Of a DNA stretch of 64,000 nt, positions 12,522 through 24,783 are shown piece after piece (the first letter of the stretch is position 1; every line of letters starts with the position of its first letter). The notes beneath the pieces were generated by a model. That model did not search any database and was not told where the DNA came from. It saw only the letters and a list, made by a program, of their open reading frames with translations. Source of the DNA: Emergomyces orientalis (lineage: Eukaryota; Ascomycota; Eurotiomycetes; Onygenales; Ajellomycetaceae); NCBI GenBank assembly GCA_002110485.1, contig MOWL01000088.1, forward strand, positions 1,426,001-1,490,000. The letters are read 5' to 3'. Position numbers and translations under genes: made by a program.

Positions 12522-14579
12522 CTAAATAGCACTCTTAGCGTTTTCTTGCTTTCGCTGCCATTCATCATTGATATTACGGTAATCTTCGGGGCCATATGGA
12601 TCCCAAATCTCAGCCATGAACCCTCCCTTCCGGCGGGGTTCGAGCCCCATATCGCACTGCAGCATGTCGAGGTATGGAACGGCGTCAAAGATAAAGCTAG
12701 GGGCCTTGCTACCCCAGTCCGTGGGGTACCGCCATTTGCCAAATCGGTTGTGCAGCACAGTCTCATACCGCAGTGCCTGCATCGCTTTTTCGTCACAGAT
12801 CGCTGTCGCGGGATCATTCGCCAGGAGCCCAGAGAAGTAGGCGCTGACCCAGAGACCCTGTAGATGCGCCGTGATGGTATTGCTGAAGTTGCTGACCATG
12901 CCAACGAACGCCACGTCGCGAACCCGCAGGAAACGCTCCGACGGGGGTACGATGAAGTGATGCAGCATATAGGGCGTCAGCGGTGTCCAGGGTGTTATGT
13001 CATCCTTCGTGTCGATGCCCTTTTGAGACGTCAGTGGGACATAATCCTTGTTCCAGACTGGTTGGTCTTTGAGGCGTGGGAAACGCTCGAGGATCTCTTT
13101 GTCTGCACGTTCGATTAGATTTTGTTGGTTGGCGAGGTCTTCTGCTGGGGCGTCCTTCGAGATGGCGTGCGGGAGTCCCAGCTCCTTATCGACTCCTTCG
13201 GGAAGGAATTTCATGGGTGGCACATGTTTCCAGCCGGTAACGGCGAGGAAAGCATCCGATTCCAGTTCCGTACCATCGGCAAGATGCACCTTACCAGGGC
13301 TCAGGTGGTTTACTTCACCAACATGTATCGAAATTTTGCCGCCGTTCTTGACCAAGTCGCAAAAGTCAGTGTCATAGTTGAAGATACTGAAGCTGGTTCC
13401 TGTGAACATGGCGTGAGTCCATGGTTTCAGTTTCGCGGTTTCTGGGTGCTTGTCGAATCCGCCGAGTGTCATGACATCTCCACCAAGTACACTCCAAAAA
13501 CCATTGACGATGGCTCGGCCAATAGCAGTGCCGTGGAGGAGGTCGCGGATGCCACTGTAGCCACCGGCTTCACTGAAAATGCAAGGGCTGAACCAGGTCA
13601 GGAAGCGTATATCTATGAAAACGGATTAGCTCAAGGTGATGGAAAAGTCTAGAGTGATGTGCGTAGTTGCCAGGCATACTTGCGAGCTTTTCTATCCACT
13701 TCTTCAATGGAGTCACAAATGGGGGTGACATCCAACACGGGCCACGGCCAGTTGCTAATTTTGCCATGTTAGTCCGGGCTAATATGTCAATCTATCGCAG
13801 CGAATAACACGTACATCGGATGACCCAATTGACTTTCACTCCGGCCATGGCATACGCATACGCCGCGTCCCAAGCCGACTTGGTAGCACCCAAAATTGTA
13901 ACAGACTCCGCTGTTTTCAAAGTGTCCCGGTTCAGCATGAAATGTTTATTATGAAATATTGGCCCACCGAACGTCTCTTGGCCTTCAAAATGTGGCAAGA
14001 AAGCTTCAGACGTCATCCCCGTCGCGAGAATGAGCCTGCGCGCGAAGACCTTGGATTCTTCTTGCTTCGAGTTTGTAACTGTCAATATCCAGCCTCCTGC
14101 AACTGTGTCTTGGTGCTCTGCCACGATAACCTTTGTCTGGAGGCGGATTAGGTCAGTAATTCCAAACTTGGCCGCGTATGCTTTGAGATAGGCATTGATG
14201 ACCTGGCCGGGAATGTGTTCGCCCGGCTTAATCCCAAACGTCGCGGTGTCCATGGGGAAATCTGGATATTCGTACGTCCCGAAGAGATTGTTGCTTTTTA
14301 GTAGCGGGTATAAGCGCTGGTCACCCCATGTGCCTCCCAGCGAGGACTCAGACTCGAAGATAGTCAGAGAATCATACGGGCGCGTGCAGTGATACTGTTT
14401 TGCGGCACCCAGGCCATACCACCCTGCATGAGGAACCGTTCAGCGCGGTCTTTAACCACATATGTATTTTTATTTTCTACCTCGAAATGGAAAAAAAAAA
14501 AGGAGGCTGCGTGCTGCAATTGGGGCCAAATAAAAATGTGCTTACCGGCGCCTATAACCGCGCAGTCCAGCGTCTCCAT
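12522..14579 (-). CDS. Flavin-containing monooxygenase-like FAD/NADPH enzyme
   Basis: Probable flavin monooxygenase that oxidises N- or S-containing or carbonyl substrates using NADPH and oxygen; the substrate is unknown. Four exons: 14546-14579, 13815-14423, 13680-13754, 12522-13612. They total 1809 nt (602 aa). FAD-binding GAGWYG at 10-15 is formed across the first intron. LATG lies at 144-147. The FMO/Baeyer-Villiger-type fingerprint F163-G-G-PIF-H169-NKH-F173 is present. The second, NADPH-binding Rossmann motif is GATKSA at 190-195. An in-frame ATG lies upstream at 14663, but I chose 14579 because it puts the flavin motif at the usual distance from the N-terminus. No signal peptide is seen. 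It is convergent with the ATPase and divergent from the SAT4-type gene. Confidence 0.9.
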
Positions 14580-15989
14580 CCTTATGCCAATATTGACGGT
14601 AACAGGACTGTTCTCGACACCCGTTATAATATCTGTTTTCTGGACAAAGCTGTCGTGCCCCAAGGTTCATGACCCGTAAAGTTCCAAGGATAGAAGAGTT
14701 GGAGGAGTTAGAAAATTGTGATCGTCTGACATATAAACTCATGTGATCTGGGCACTACCACACAGACTAGGAGTCGGCCAATTCGGAATCCCCTGAGACG
14801 ACCTGGTCAGCCGATATGCAGCTATTCATCAACCTGGTTGTATCCAAATAGGCGGGTTACCTTCTAGAGTAGCCAGCAGAGAGGGAGTGTAGTATTCTAA
14901 CTAGCTGTCTGGGTAGTTAGCTAACGGTGATGGTTTGGTCCTTGGAAACACTTTCAAGCTAACGTCCGAATGAATGCTGGGCTTTGTGCCACAGACAAGG
15001 ATGGTGAAAAGTGAAAATTCGCATTTCATTACACATTGCAGGTGCATTTCCATCAGGGCTAGGTATATTTTGAAGGGTTTGTTTGTCACAGTTTTCATCT
15101 TCCAGTGCTCTGAATTCTGAACGGTGGGTCAAACTGCACCCAGGTCTAAGAAAATTAATTTGGGCACGGCGGTAATAATTGCCTAACAGAACAAAAGATC
15201 TGCTAACGGCCTCTCCATCCAAATGGTCTCATCCAATTAGGAGTGCCCTGAACCATGCAAGCGGAGATAGCCTAGCAGTACTTCTGGCACTAAACCGCTG
15301 TCGGTTGAAGTAAGCAAAAGAGCTTCATGCGCCAAGGCATGGAAGATGCATAATGTGGGCGACCCCGTAGCCCTTTGTATGGGATTTTAGAGCTGCAGGC
15401 ACCGAATCGGCCGTCTCCTCACGGAATAAAATCGGTACTGTTGCTAATTGTACAGTACAGTCTGACCAGACCGATTAATATGGGTTATTTTTAATTCCTC
15501 TTTTACCATTTTATTTGTTAGATTTGTACCGATTGCTCACCCATGCGACACTCCTCAGGCGTCCCCATTGTGGCCCCCCTTTCCTTCCCCACGTCCGCTA
15601 GGGCAATTGAGTTGGAGTCTCTGAGAGGTTGTCAGAATTGGTTTGGTTACAGGAAACTCGGCTAAAATACTCTGTGCATTGGCAGTTGACCTGTTATATA
15701 AGTAGCCGGAAAAAGAAAAATGCCTCCCCCCGTTGACTTTTGTGCCGAATATGGATGCAAAAGTTCCTCATTGTGGTGGTCAGACATTCACGATTTTGAC
15801 AATTTTTCTGGCATGGATGGTTAATTGAGAACAGGGACAAAGTGTAGTGAACATCTTTTTGACATAAAATAAAACAGGAGCACCGCAGCCTGCCTTATCC
15901 AGTTTCCAGTTTCTACATGCTCATAAAGTTCAATGCTCTCACCCTCATGCAAGTGACGAAATCTCCTCCCTCAACAGCCTCAAAACGCT
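14580..15989. other. Divergent upstream region, monooxygenase / SAT4-type gene
   Basis: About 1.4 kb between two divergent genes, presumably holding both promoters. Short open frames show no family resemblance. I see no RNA gene. Confidence 0.45.
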
Positions 15990-17688
15990 ATGTCGCTACC
16001 TCCTCCATCTGATCCCGCTGCAGCTGCCGCTGCAGCTGCGGCGCAGGCGGCTTTCCGTAGCTTTTCCACTGAAGCGTGGACCCTCCTCGCGGTTGCAATT
16101 CTGGTGACCAGTATTAGGACATATGCCCGGGTTGACGCCATCGGATTCAAAGGTCTTCAGCCGGACGATTACCTGGTTGTGGTTGGGGTGGTGCGTTTTC
16201 TCCCTTCCGAAGCTTGTGAATTGATGATTTGATTTTCTTGACTCTTAATCAATGGCAAATGCTTGAGCCTACAACAGACATTCTACGCCATTGAAACTGC
16301 TCTCGCATATTCTGTCGGAAATATAGCGAAAGGGCTTGCTAACAATGGCATGACGGACGAACAGCGGGTGGCGTTATCCCCTGACAATCCAGAGCACCGT
16401 TTAAGGTGCGTGGACCAAATGAACAAATTTTCTGATAGGCGACTTGAACCCGGCTCATTTTCTGTGTAGGATTATTGGCTCCAAAATTCAGATCTGTGGG
16501 TGGACAACTTATGGGTTATTGCTGTGGTCGCTCAAGGCGTCGTTGCTGGTGCTTTATATGAGATTGACGGTAAAGCCCCGTCGGCGGTATATTCATCAAC
16601 TCCTGTTACTGACTGAACGAATTTTTTGTAATATATAGTTCGGCCTAAAGCGCTCTTATCGGATTCGTATATACATCGGCTTTGGCTTCATCGTTGCCAG
16701 CTGGGTCGCGGTGGTTTTGAATCTTTTCCTTGCATGTCGTCCCTTTAACAAATACTGGCAGATATATCCAGATCCAGGAAGTATGTATTTTCTTCGGGTA
16801 CAAAGGAAACACCCAAGTAGCTAACCTCGGTTTACGCTGCTAGATGTTTGCCAACCAGCCATTTCCAACCAGATCATTTGGGTCTTCCTCGGGTTCAATG
16901 TCACCACGGATATGTACCTGCTTAGCATTCCCATTCCCATGCTTTGGCAATCTAGCATCAAACCCCTGAAGAAAGCAGGGTTGATGGTCGTGTTTAGCGG
17001 AGGATTGCTCGTCATGACCTGTGCCGTCTTGCGGGTTGTGATGATTGTAATAGTGAGTTGTTATTTCCGCCAGACTATATTTGGAGTCCAACATGCTGAT
17101 ATCTGAATTAAACTTCAGGATCCAGTCAATGGTGCACAGTTAGCTGGGTCATGGGCGGTCCGCGAAACTTTCGTTGCGGTAATAACAACGAATTTACCAA
17201 TGATCTTCCCTCTCATGAAGCGCTGGTCATCCACCGTATTTGGCTCTCTAATTACCTCACTGCGCTCAAGCAAAAGAATAGGTAACGAAACACCAAAGGA
17301 ACTGCGCACTTTTGGTGGTAGTAGTGGCCATAATAGCGGTCATAGGCGAGGCCGTGGCCCTCCTACTGCAAACCCCATCCCGAATACAACGTTCAGCGAG
17401 AGCGAAGAGAGGATTATGGAGGAGTATAACATGAAGGATATGAAAAGTAAAAACCGCAGCAATAACAGTAGCGAGGCAAACTCGCTCCAACAAACCAATG
17501 GCATCGATAAAATCATCCAGAAACGTGTCGATTTCACCGTTGTTACCGAAGATCGTCCCCGTGAGGGTCAACGTTCCTCCCCTGGCAATGGTAATAATGA
17601 AGGGTTGCATGCAGGTTTCGACTTCTCAAGCAGGTCTACGACGACGAGTTTCCGTACTGGCGATCGTGCCAATATACAGAGTTCTTGA
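15990..17688 (+). CDS. SAT4/Pth11-type rhodopsin-like integral membrane protein
   Basis: Multi-pass membrane protein of the fungal rhodopsin-domain (SAT4) family. Members are widespread in filamentous ascomycetes and mostly uncharacterised; some act as receptors. Six exons: 15990-16190, 16278-16405, 16470-16569, 16639-16780, 16844-17052, 17119-17688. They total 1350 nt (449 aa). The N-terminus has an unbroken run of nine alanines after SLPPPSDP, then TM1 with the family's TRTYARV-like block. Typical features follow: GLLLWSLKASLLVLYMRLT, the ACRPF..YW..YPDPGNVCQP extracellular loop with conserved Cys, then TDMYLLSIPIPMLW and the DPVNG.. / ETFVAVITTNLPM end of the core. The roughly 150-residue tail is polar and Asn/Ser-rich, probably cytosolic and disordered. 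Confidence 0.9.
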
Positions 17689-18382
17689 TGAGATCAATTT
17701 CAAGATAAACGGATCTGTCATAATTTGTATAATTTTTCAGGGAAAGGTATTCAAAAATAATAGAATGGCGTTGGTGGCTTGAGTCATTTTGTTGCCCTTG
17801 TTTGATTGTTTGATCGCGCCTGCGCGGGTCCCCGGCGACACTGTATGATGATGGGCTTGTTTTTCCGAGAAGCAATAGATAATAATCCATTCTCGATAAC
17901 AAAGCAACCCGCTGGCATGTCGAACAGCCATTTAGCTTGCTCCATGGCTAACAATTCGTAGATCCCAAGCGGTCGGGTGTGTGCTTCTGATTTTGATTTT
18001 GTATTTTGGGGGTTAAGTCGACTATACCTCAATGGCTATAGGAGAAACCGTTTCTCAATCTGGAAAACGAGAACAAATAGTGCTGGTGGCTGGAGAAGGG
18101 AGGAAGAGGAAAGAATGATTGGATGGGATCAGGTTGTCTTTCGAACAGCGTATACTGTACATCCATACGGCCCTGATACGGCCAACACAGTGGCACCGGT
18201 AATCCTCCCTTATCAAGGCTGACCTGCTAAGCAGAGATCGCGTATTCCACCCCTATTTTCAACCCTCCAGATTAATTTGTCTATCGCCGGAGAGTCCACC
18301 GCCGGAACATATAAGGGAATTGAAACAATGACGCAAAATGTTACAAATAATAAGATAAATGAAAAATAGTAAACTGAAAACG
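17689..18382. other. Convergent intergenic region
   Basis: About 690 bases between the 3' ends of the SAT4-type gene and RTT109. It probably holds the two 3' untranslated regions. No gene is seen. Confidence 0.45.
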
Positions 18383-20125
18383 TTAAGATTCTTCTCTTCT
18401 CTTCTTTTTCCTAATCATAGATGCATCGAGAACGTTAATCGTGGGAGTCGTTATTTGCTGGCCAGTGTTTTGGCCACTATTTGGCAATGGCTCTTCCTTG
18501 CCCTTATTTCCTTCAAGAGTAGCAGCAGTAGAAGAATCATCCGCGTCCACACCATCCGCGTTTGTAGACCCAATATCTCCAGCATCCTTTTTCCGCTTTC
18601 TGATCAATCCTCCGCTCAACAGGTTCGAGGCACCTACAGATTGCTGCGTGGAACATTCAACAGGCTGGGATTCTCCAATCACTGTTTCTCCGTGGTCGTT
18701 TCGACCAATTATGGTACAGAGTTTGGAAACCCAAGCGTGAGTGCTATCGATGGCTGCTTTTTCGGTGTCAAAATCGAGTTCAACGAGCAGGTTCATAAGA
18801 TCTTGGTAATTTTGGTTGTTTAGTGTAATTGAACCGGTTTTATTTTCGGAAGAGGAACCGTTTGGGTGTGTTGGTGGAACTTTTGCCATAACATTATTTT
18901 GTGGTATGGAGCCAATAGCAGCTTCTCTCTGCTCCTGGGTGGTTTGATACTCTACTGCAGTCGAGTTTCTACTCTGTTCATTTTGGTCTGTATCTGAAGC
19001 CAAGGATGCTGAAGTTTCAACCCTGGCAATGGCGTTTTTATCGGATGTTGATTCGGGGTCCGGGATGGTACGGTTATGTGCGTCCAGAGAAGTTGAGGGC
19101 GCCATGGGAACGGAGTTTAAAAGTCCAGGAGGATTTATGACCACCCACAAGAATCCAACCAAACGGCCAGAACAGCACTCTTGCCTATACGCCATCATCT
19201 CCCAGAATTGATCTATGGTCTTGATGCTGCGCCATTGTCCGACGTTAGTTTCGTTTGTTATATCAGGAACTTCGTCATCGAGCTCCAGAAGGAACCGCGC
19301 TTTCGGATCATCTGGAAAACGTGGTACTTGGCAACGGGGTGGCGCCGTTTGTGACCCATATATTTGATGTAGAGGGTACGAATTGAGCCAGCGCGGTCGG
19401 GCCGGGGGATCCGATTGTGCAGATGGAGGGAAGAAAGTCCTAGACTCGAACTTGTCACAACCTGGGACTATCAGGTATGCTGTTGCTGATGCCGTCTTCG
19501 CTTCAGTATCGAGGTTTTTCTCTTCTGCCATATGTCCATTCGCATCGATCTTTGTCTCAGGCTCGTAACGTCTAAGGATCGGGTCCACTACACGGCACCA
19601 CCATTTGACCAATCCTCGATCATCTAAAATATGCTTGCGGGGATTTTCCACGCTGCCCGGGAAGAGGTACTGGTTTTGAGCGCGGGCAAAAAGAGAGAGA
19701 ACAAGTCTAATACCGGGTCTCTGATGCGACGACACAACATGCGACAGGAACGAGGTTGAAATACTACGCATCAACGATTTTGCAGAAGGTGGAAGCTTCA
19801 GCCGGTACAGATATCCAGTCGAATCCGCCTTGGAAATGAAAACGGTTGTGAGGTTCGCAGTAGTGAAAATCAATATTTCGATTGCGAATATAAACAATTC
19901 GTCGCGATTGTCCCCCCTGCCATCCTCGGGCGCATCTGGTTGGATTGACACGGTAAGGAAATGGGTTTCACAGGTCGTAGCGTCGTCAGTTTGGCCAGGT
20001 GGGGGAGAGAAAAGTGCGGGACATGGCGTTGGGCTGGTGACCAGGTGGCGGACAGTGAGCTCTACATCTTTTGGAGTCGCCTGAGCGAGGGTTGCTCTGA
20101 GACTAGAGCAGACCATCGGGACCAT
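18383..20125 (-). CDS. RTT109: Histone H3-K56 acetyltransferase Rtt109
   Basis: Nuclear acetyltransferase that, with Vps75 or Asf1, acetylates lysine 56 of newly made histone H3 during S phase; loss gives sensitivity to DNA damage. A single 580-codon exon. The N-terminal half has the fold's characteristic blocks: YLFPGSVENPRKHILDDRGLVKWW from about 153 (the family's WW core), AYLIVPGCDK near 216, and RWLNSYPLHQIYG near 245. The PDDPKARF block at 271-278 matches the yeast DD-P-K active-site/autoacetylation loop. A low-complexity linker follows (about 345-440). The C-terminus has basic RKRKK/KKKRR patches that may aid nuclear import or histone binding. Family members are usually somewhat shorter, the difference being the linker and tail. 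The start codon is the first in-frame ATG. Confidence 0.95.
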   Translation of the reverse strand: MVPMVCSSLRATLAQATPKDVELTVRHLVTSPTPCPALFSPPPGQTDDATTCETHFLTVSIQPDAPEDGRGDNRDELFIFAIEILIFTTANLTTVFISKADSTGYLYRLKLPPSAKSLMRSISTSFLSHVVSSHQRPGIRLVLSLFARAQNQYLFPGSVENPRKHILDDRGLVKWWCRVVDPILRRYEPETKIDANGHMAEEKNLDTEAKTASATAYLIVPGCDKFESRTFFPPSAQSDPPARPRWLNSYPLHQIYGSQTAPPRCQVPRFPDDPKARFLLELDDEVPDITNETNVGQWRSIKTIDQFWEMMAYRQECCSGRLVGFLWVVINPPGLLNSVPMAPSTSLDAHNRTIPDPESTSDKNAIARVETSASLASDTDQNEQSRNSTAVEYQTTQEQREAAIGSIPQNNVMAKVPPTHPNGSSSENKTGSITLNNQNYQDLMNLLVELDFDTEKAAIDSTHAWVSKLCTIIGRNDHGETVIGESQPVECSTQQSVGASNLLSGGLIRKRKKDAGDIGSTNADGVDADDSSTAATLEGNKGKEEPLPNSGQNTGQQITTPTINVLDASMIRKKKRREES

Positions 20126-21818
20126 ACATCAAACGGCGATCAAGATACGCGCCAAGAACACGGTAAAATAGACCAGCGCAACCACAGCTCCTGTGAATTA
20201 GACGGATAAATTTTTGGCTATGGCATATACATCACGCGAATTGCTAGAGACCCGTTCTTTGACATATATTCCCGAGTATCTTGTTGGATTTTGGGACCAA
20301 GAAACAACAAAATGTCGTTGCGATGCGGATGGAAATATAATTACGTAATCACTACTAGCCGCCGGGAAGAGTTTAGTGGAGATTGCACGTGATAACTTAG
20401 GAGGGAATATTGTTATATAATCCGATCCATCTCCATGAGGCTAGCTCCCTAGCAGGTGGTCCTGGTGTTAGTGCGCCTAACCCAATCGGTTAAGATGAGC
20501 ATTTACTTCTTTCGACTTCAAAACACTCAAAACGCCCTCACCATCACCGAACGACGAACCTGGGAGACAGACTGCACACACCTAACCCGGTTAGCGGTGC
20601 AATGTGGAATGACGGAGAGCTACAATAAAGCCCTATTTACGCCTGGTTTATTGTCAACTTATTGATGCACTACACATAATTTGGGAGGATTTGTCAGTAC
20701 ATGTGCGACCGCACGATCTTTCACCGAGGCTGGCTCCTAAAAAGAGAAAAGACCGCCAAGGGACTCCAGCATTCTATCGTGGACAATGGAAGGAAATATA
20801 TTATTCTTGTCCATGCGGATCGATCAAAATAGCCACTACTTATGATCGCGCTAACAGACTTTCCTAGAGCCCGTTTTCGGTGATCAATGATGTTTTGGCG
20901 AGGACAATTTGGGTTTTTATATCCCCCCCCGCCTGTGGCCCTGTCTATTTGCTCGAACAGGAACTTCGTCTGGCATTTCATCCTTGCATGACTGCCATTT
21001 AAGGTTCTTTAACATTGGCTAATTTCTCCCAATTTTTTGTTTCCTTGGAGTGGTTTCATAGTGTTCATTTATCCTTTTGGAAATACTGCTCGTTTTGCTC
21101 TAGCTTTTCTGGCGTTTGCGGACATGGTACTTTTAAAAAAACGTATTAAAAAAATATATTAAAAAATATAAAAAATTTGAACGTGGTACCTGCACATGGC
21201 ACCGTACAGCCTTACTGATGGTCGTACTACTGATGTCTTCAATAAGGACAGTGCCAGCAGCCGGGACATGCCATGCTTTTGGTATATCTCCCAGCAACCG
21301 CAGCTGTCTTATTCTTTCGCCCGCCTAAAATGGTTGGATATACTGAAAAGAGGATATAAATGACATTCACACGACAGATCAACGCATTCCTGAGTCCGGA
21401 AATGCCAAGGTCCAGACGAACCAGATTCTGCAGTACCCATGCAGTAGACACAATCGTTATGATAACACTTATACTAAAAGTCCTTTTGAAATTGGCGACG
21501 TTCCTCGAGTGACGTTCCCATATCTGTCGCTTGGAGCAAATATTCCGTATCAAATGCAGGGGAAGGAAGCATGAAAGAAAGAAAGGCGATGATATAAAAA
21601 AATATTTTCTTAAAACACACCCATTTCCCCTCCGCCTCTTCTACCTCTTTCATGACCCTCATAACCCGACTCCATTAAAATCCTCTGCCCAGCTTTCTTC
21701 CAGATCAACTTTGTCGATTTAATATCCTTCCATTTACTGACACGAACGAAAGACCCAATTTAACGCCCGCCAAAAACCTTTTCCATACTACTATATTTCC
21801 CTTTCCATAACCTCTATT
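20126..21818. other. Intergenic, divergent upstream region of RTT109 and cupin gene
   Basis: About 1.7 kb. It includes a low-complexity A/T patch at 21130-21182. Short open frames on both strands (for example 20721-20981 minus and 20456-20665 plus) resemble no known family. No gene is supported. Confidence 0.45.
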
Positions 21819-22391
21819 ATGCTTTATACACCGGTTCGACGTATTGTCACGGGCCACAGTCCATCCGGTAAAGCCATCATTGATTCAGACACTCATCTGA
21901 CACCATATGACCCTTTATCCGTCGGCTGCTCTCCCTCCACGACAGACAAACTCGCCTTCACCACAATATGGCGCACGGAGTCCTTCCCCGCCAAAGTCGA
22001 CGGCCCCTGGACAGAATTTAACGGTTCTCAAATCCCTCTCGCTGACTCCATCGGCACCACAATCCGTATGGTGGACTTCCCCCCCGGACCAGGGTTCATG
22101 CACCGAACTGTTAGCATAGATTTCGGCATCGTGCTCGCGGGCGAGGTAATACTGGAGCTGGATAACGGGGTCAAAACGACATTGAAAAAGGACGACATCG
22201 TAGTCCAACGTAGCACTATACATTCCTGGTCTAACTTGGCAGCTGAGCCGGCCCGTATGCTTTTCGCCATGTTGCCTGCGGAACCGGTCAAAATCGGTGG
22301 CCAGGCTCTCGGGGCCACCGAGATCCCGTCACCTTCTGGCCCATCGCCTTCCACCCGCAACGGATCTGCTGCCCGTAATGGTACTTTTTGA
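21819..22391 (+). CDS. Cupin-domain protein
   Basis: Small cytosolic protein with a single cupin barrel; no enzymatic role can be assigned from sequence. One exon, 190 codons. The barrel covers roughly residues 85-160. It has the PGPGFMHRT start of cupin motif 1, GIVLAGEVILELDNG in the middle, and motif 2 with RSTIHSWSNLAAEPARMLFAML, where the histidine and tryptophan are typical. Possible metal ligands are H95 and the histidine of motif 2. The tail from about 170 is Ser/Pro/Asn-rich and likely disordered. Related fungal proteins are commonly annotated only as cupin domain proteins. Confidence 0.88.
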   Translation: MLYTPVRRIVTGHSPSGKAIIDSDTHLTPYDPLSVGCSPSTTDKLAFTTIWRTESFPAKVDGPWTEFNGSQIPLADSIGTTIRMVDFPPGPGFMHRTVSIDFGIVLAGEVILELDNGVKTTLKKDDIVVQRSTIHSWSNLAAEPARMLFAMLPAEPVKIGGQALGATEIPSPSGPSPSTRNGSAARNGTF

Positions 22392-23362
22392 TGCGTTCGC
22401 GCAAAACTTTGTTCGATGTTTCGTATCTGCTGCATTCCTCAGGCTTAGGGCATATTATGGGTCTTATTGACCCGGCTTCATAATTTTGTTTCAAGCCGCT
22501 GGTCCTCATTTTCTCCATTTCCCTCACCAACCACATCTATTGTACAGATACGTTTCAAGTTCATCCTAACTAGACCCGTGCCAACCCGTTTCCCGAGCCT
22601 CTCTACAGGGACCCTCACGCCGCATTTGCTAGACCAAGCCATATAGTCAAGAAGAAGAAGTTTTACAAGGATAAAGAATTTATTATTTTCCTGTTTCCAT
22701 ATTCTCACTTTGAGCCTCATATTTACTATACCCTATTTTGTGGCTATCTTTCTTCCGTCGACTACAGTAGATACATCTTGAGGTATCGCAAACAACCCCC
22801 ATGTCGTAGCGCATCGCACTGCACCAGATAACCACTAGATGCGCGGCACATACATATCGATTTTGCTGTGCCACCAGACTTATATGGGTTAATTCTTTCC
22901 AAAATAGGGATCTAATACACCATGCCATGCTCCTGGTAAAGTACACTCCGATGCAAGGAGTACGCGTTGAGGTTTCGTCCTCTGACTGTTTACGGACATC
23001 TGCATTCGGGACTACTCGGCACAATATCCGCGAACTACCACGTATGAGTGAGCTGGCAAGATAATATTGTATTATACTTCTGAGTACTTCATGGCAAAAA
23101 ATCTTTTTTAGCCAACAGATAGGATAGAGCAAAAGGACACTGTAATTCTATCCTGATAAAGAATAGGAGGGAATGGATATTTCTATATGCATACGTAGGT
23201 GTGCGGAGGTAGATATAGTTGCAGATGCGCATCCGGACCAAACAGGAAATTAAAAAGTTTTAAAAAAAATAGGTTTGAAACTCAATCCAAATCCAAATCC
23301 AAAAAGAAAAAGAAAGGGAGACGCATCAAATAAAATACCTACCCAACCCAAAAAACCCAAAG
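22392..23362. other. Convergent intergenic region
   Basis: About 970 bases between the 3' ends of the cupin gene and the Aim6-like gene. A 149-codon frame (22683-23132 minus) has no recognisable motif. The CCAAAT-repeat patch near 23282-23302 is low complexity. No gene is supported. Confidence 0.45.
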
Positions 23363-24783
23363 CTAAAAAAACCCCTGAACCGCCTCCAAATCATCCGCAT
23401 TCACCAACGCAACCCCCTCCCTCAACAGGGTCCTCCACACTTCATTCCGCTTGCGCACTGGCCAGCCAGGCGTACCCCAATATCTAGCCCCAATGCCTTT
23501 CTTCTTCGCCGCTTCAATTTGTCCCCTCAACGTCTCCAACTGCTTGTTATTCAACCACGATGACTCGTTTCCTCCTTCTCCCTCCCCTCCCCCTGGCGAC
23601 ACAATAACACCATCCACGCCAATAGCCGCCGCGAAACTCGTCGATGCAATCGGTGATATATATTTTGTTATATCCTGAGACTCCTCCTTGTTGAGCTCAG
23701 CGAGCGGTGCGTCGTAGAAGTAATCGCGGTCGGGGAGAGGCCCAATGAGGTTCAACGGCGTATTTCCCGTGCCGATGACGGTGACAGGACCTGTGGTTAG
23801 GGTGTTGTTGTTGCGTAGTGTGGTGAGGTAGTTTGCGGCGCGGAGGGGCTCGAGGGCTGCAATTACGTGTGGCCAGGTCTTGGGGCCGGAGGTTTTTACG
23901 TCGATGAAGAGGTACAAGGTGTGCGAGGGATCTGTGTCGTAAACGCCGCTGTATTTGGGTGTTAGAACTGGGGTTGGGATCGGAATGGTTATGTATTGGG
24001 GGGGGGGGTTGGACTAACTTTCTGGTGTCTTCGGTGATGTAGGGGTTGCGCGGGTTCTGGCGGCGGAGGACATCCATTATCGGGTCTATGTAGAGTGATT
24101 GGAGGGTGCGGGTTTTGGTTAGAGAGGATAGGTCATGGCCGACCTGTGGGTAGATTGTCAGTCGGCTATATATTAGTGACGGGTAGCGGGAGGGGTGAGC
24201 CTACAAGTAGGGTGTCATCGTGCAGCCAGACATCTGCCTCGATTGAGATGCAACCAGCAGAAAGAGCTTCAGTATGAGTTAAATTGTTAGCCTATATCCA
24301 TTTCTGGTATATATATCAAGGAGAATTCCTGATTATCCGCGTACCTGAATAGAAGGGTAGGTCTCTCCAGTAGTCACTGTTACAGGCAATGAATGTCGCG
24401 TCAGCAAAATATGAATGAAGCTCCCCGCGCAGAAGAGAAGGCACAAAAAACCAATTTGCAAAACCAGCGAGGAAAACATACTTGTGTGAATGTACCGGAA
24501 TCTATATAATATTCAAAGAGATCCAAATTAGTTGAATCACCAATGGCACTCTCTGCAACTGTTCAATGAAAATTGTAAAATCTGGAAGAGAGGATATACA
24601 GACCGGAATGATCCCCCTCGTCAGGTCAGTCGGATACCCATATAAGTCGCTCCGGTCTGTGTTCTTTAGGATATTCTGCAGCGCGGACGAGCCAGGGGCA
24701 GCATCCACTAGGCGGATAATATCGAATGACCAAAAAGCGAGAGCAAGAGCTGCGGCGGAAGAGTATGCGAGTGTGCGTTGCAT
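23363..24783 (-). CDS. Aim6-like PLC/GDPD-fold phosphodiesterase, secreted or membrane-anchored
   Basis: Member of the PLC-like phosphodiesterase superfamily related to yeast Aim6; substrate unknown. Six exons: 24604-24783, 24482-24501 (20 nt), 24345-24376 (32 nt), 24205-24266, 24019-24143, 23363-23948. They total 1005 nt (334 aa). A hydrophobic N-terminal segment (LAYSSAAALALAFWSF) suggests a signal peptide or anchor. The catalytic-type motif PVHSHNDYWR is assembled from two micro-exons. It is followed by SIEADVWL (metal-binding Glu/Asp) and LLVGHDLSSL (His), as expected for a TIM-barrel phosphodiesterase. Further blocks are LYLFIDVKTSG and ARYWGTPGWPVRKRNEVW near the C-terminus. The ATG at 24783 was chosen because it precedes the hydrophobic segment. 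Confidence 0.9.

Noticed and set aside
13122..13652. 176-codon plus-strand frame
   Set aside because: Antisense shadow of the monooxygenase coding exon, which has clear cofactor motifs.
22683..23132. 149-codon minus-strand frame between convergent genes
   Set aside because: Composition and pattern do not resemble a protein family. It lies in presumed 3' flanks.
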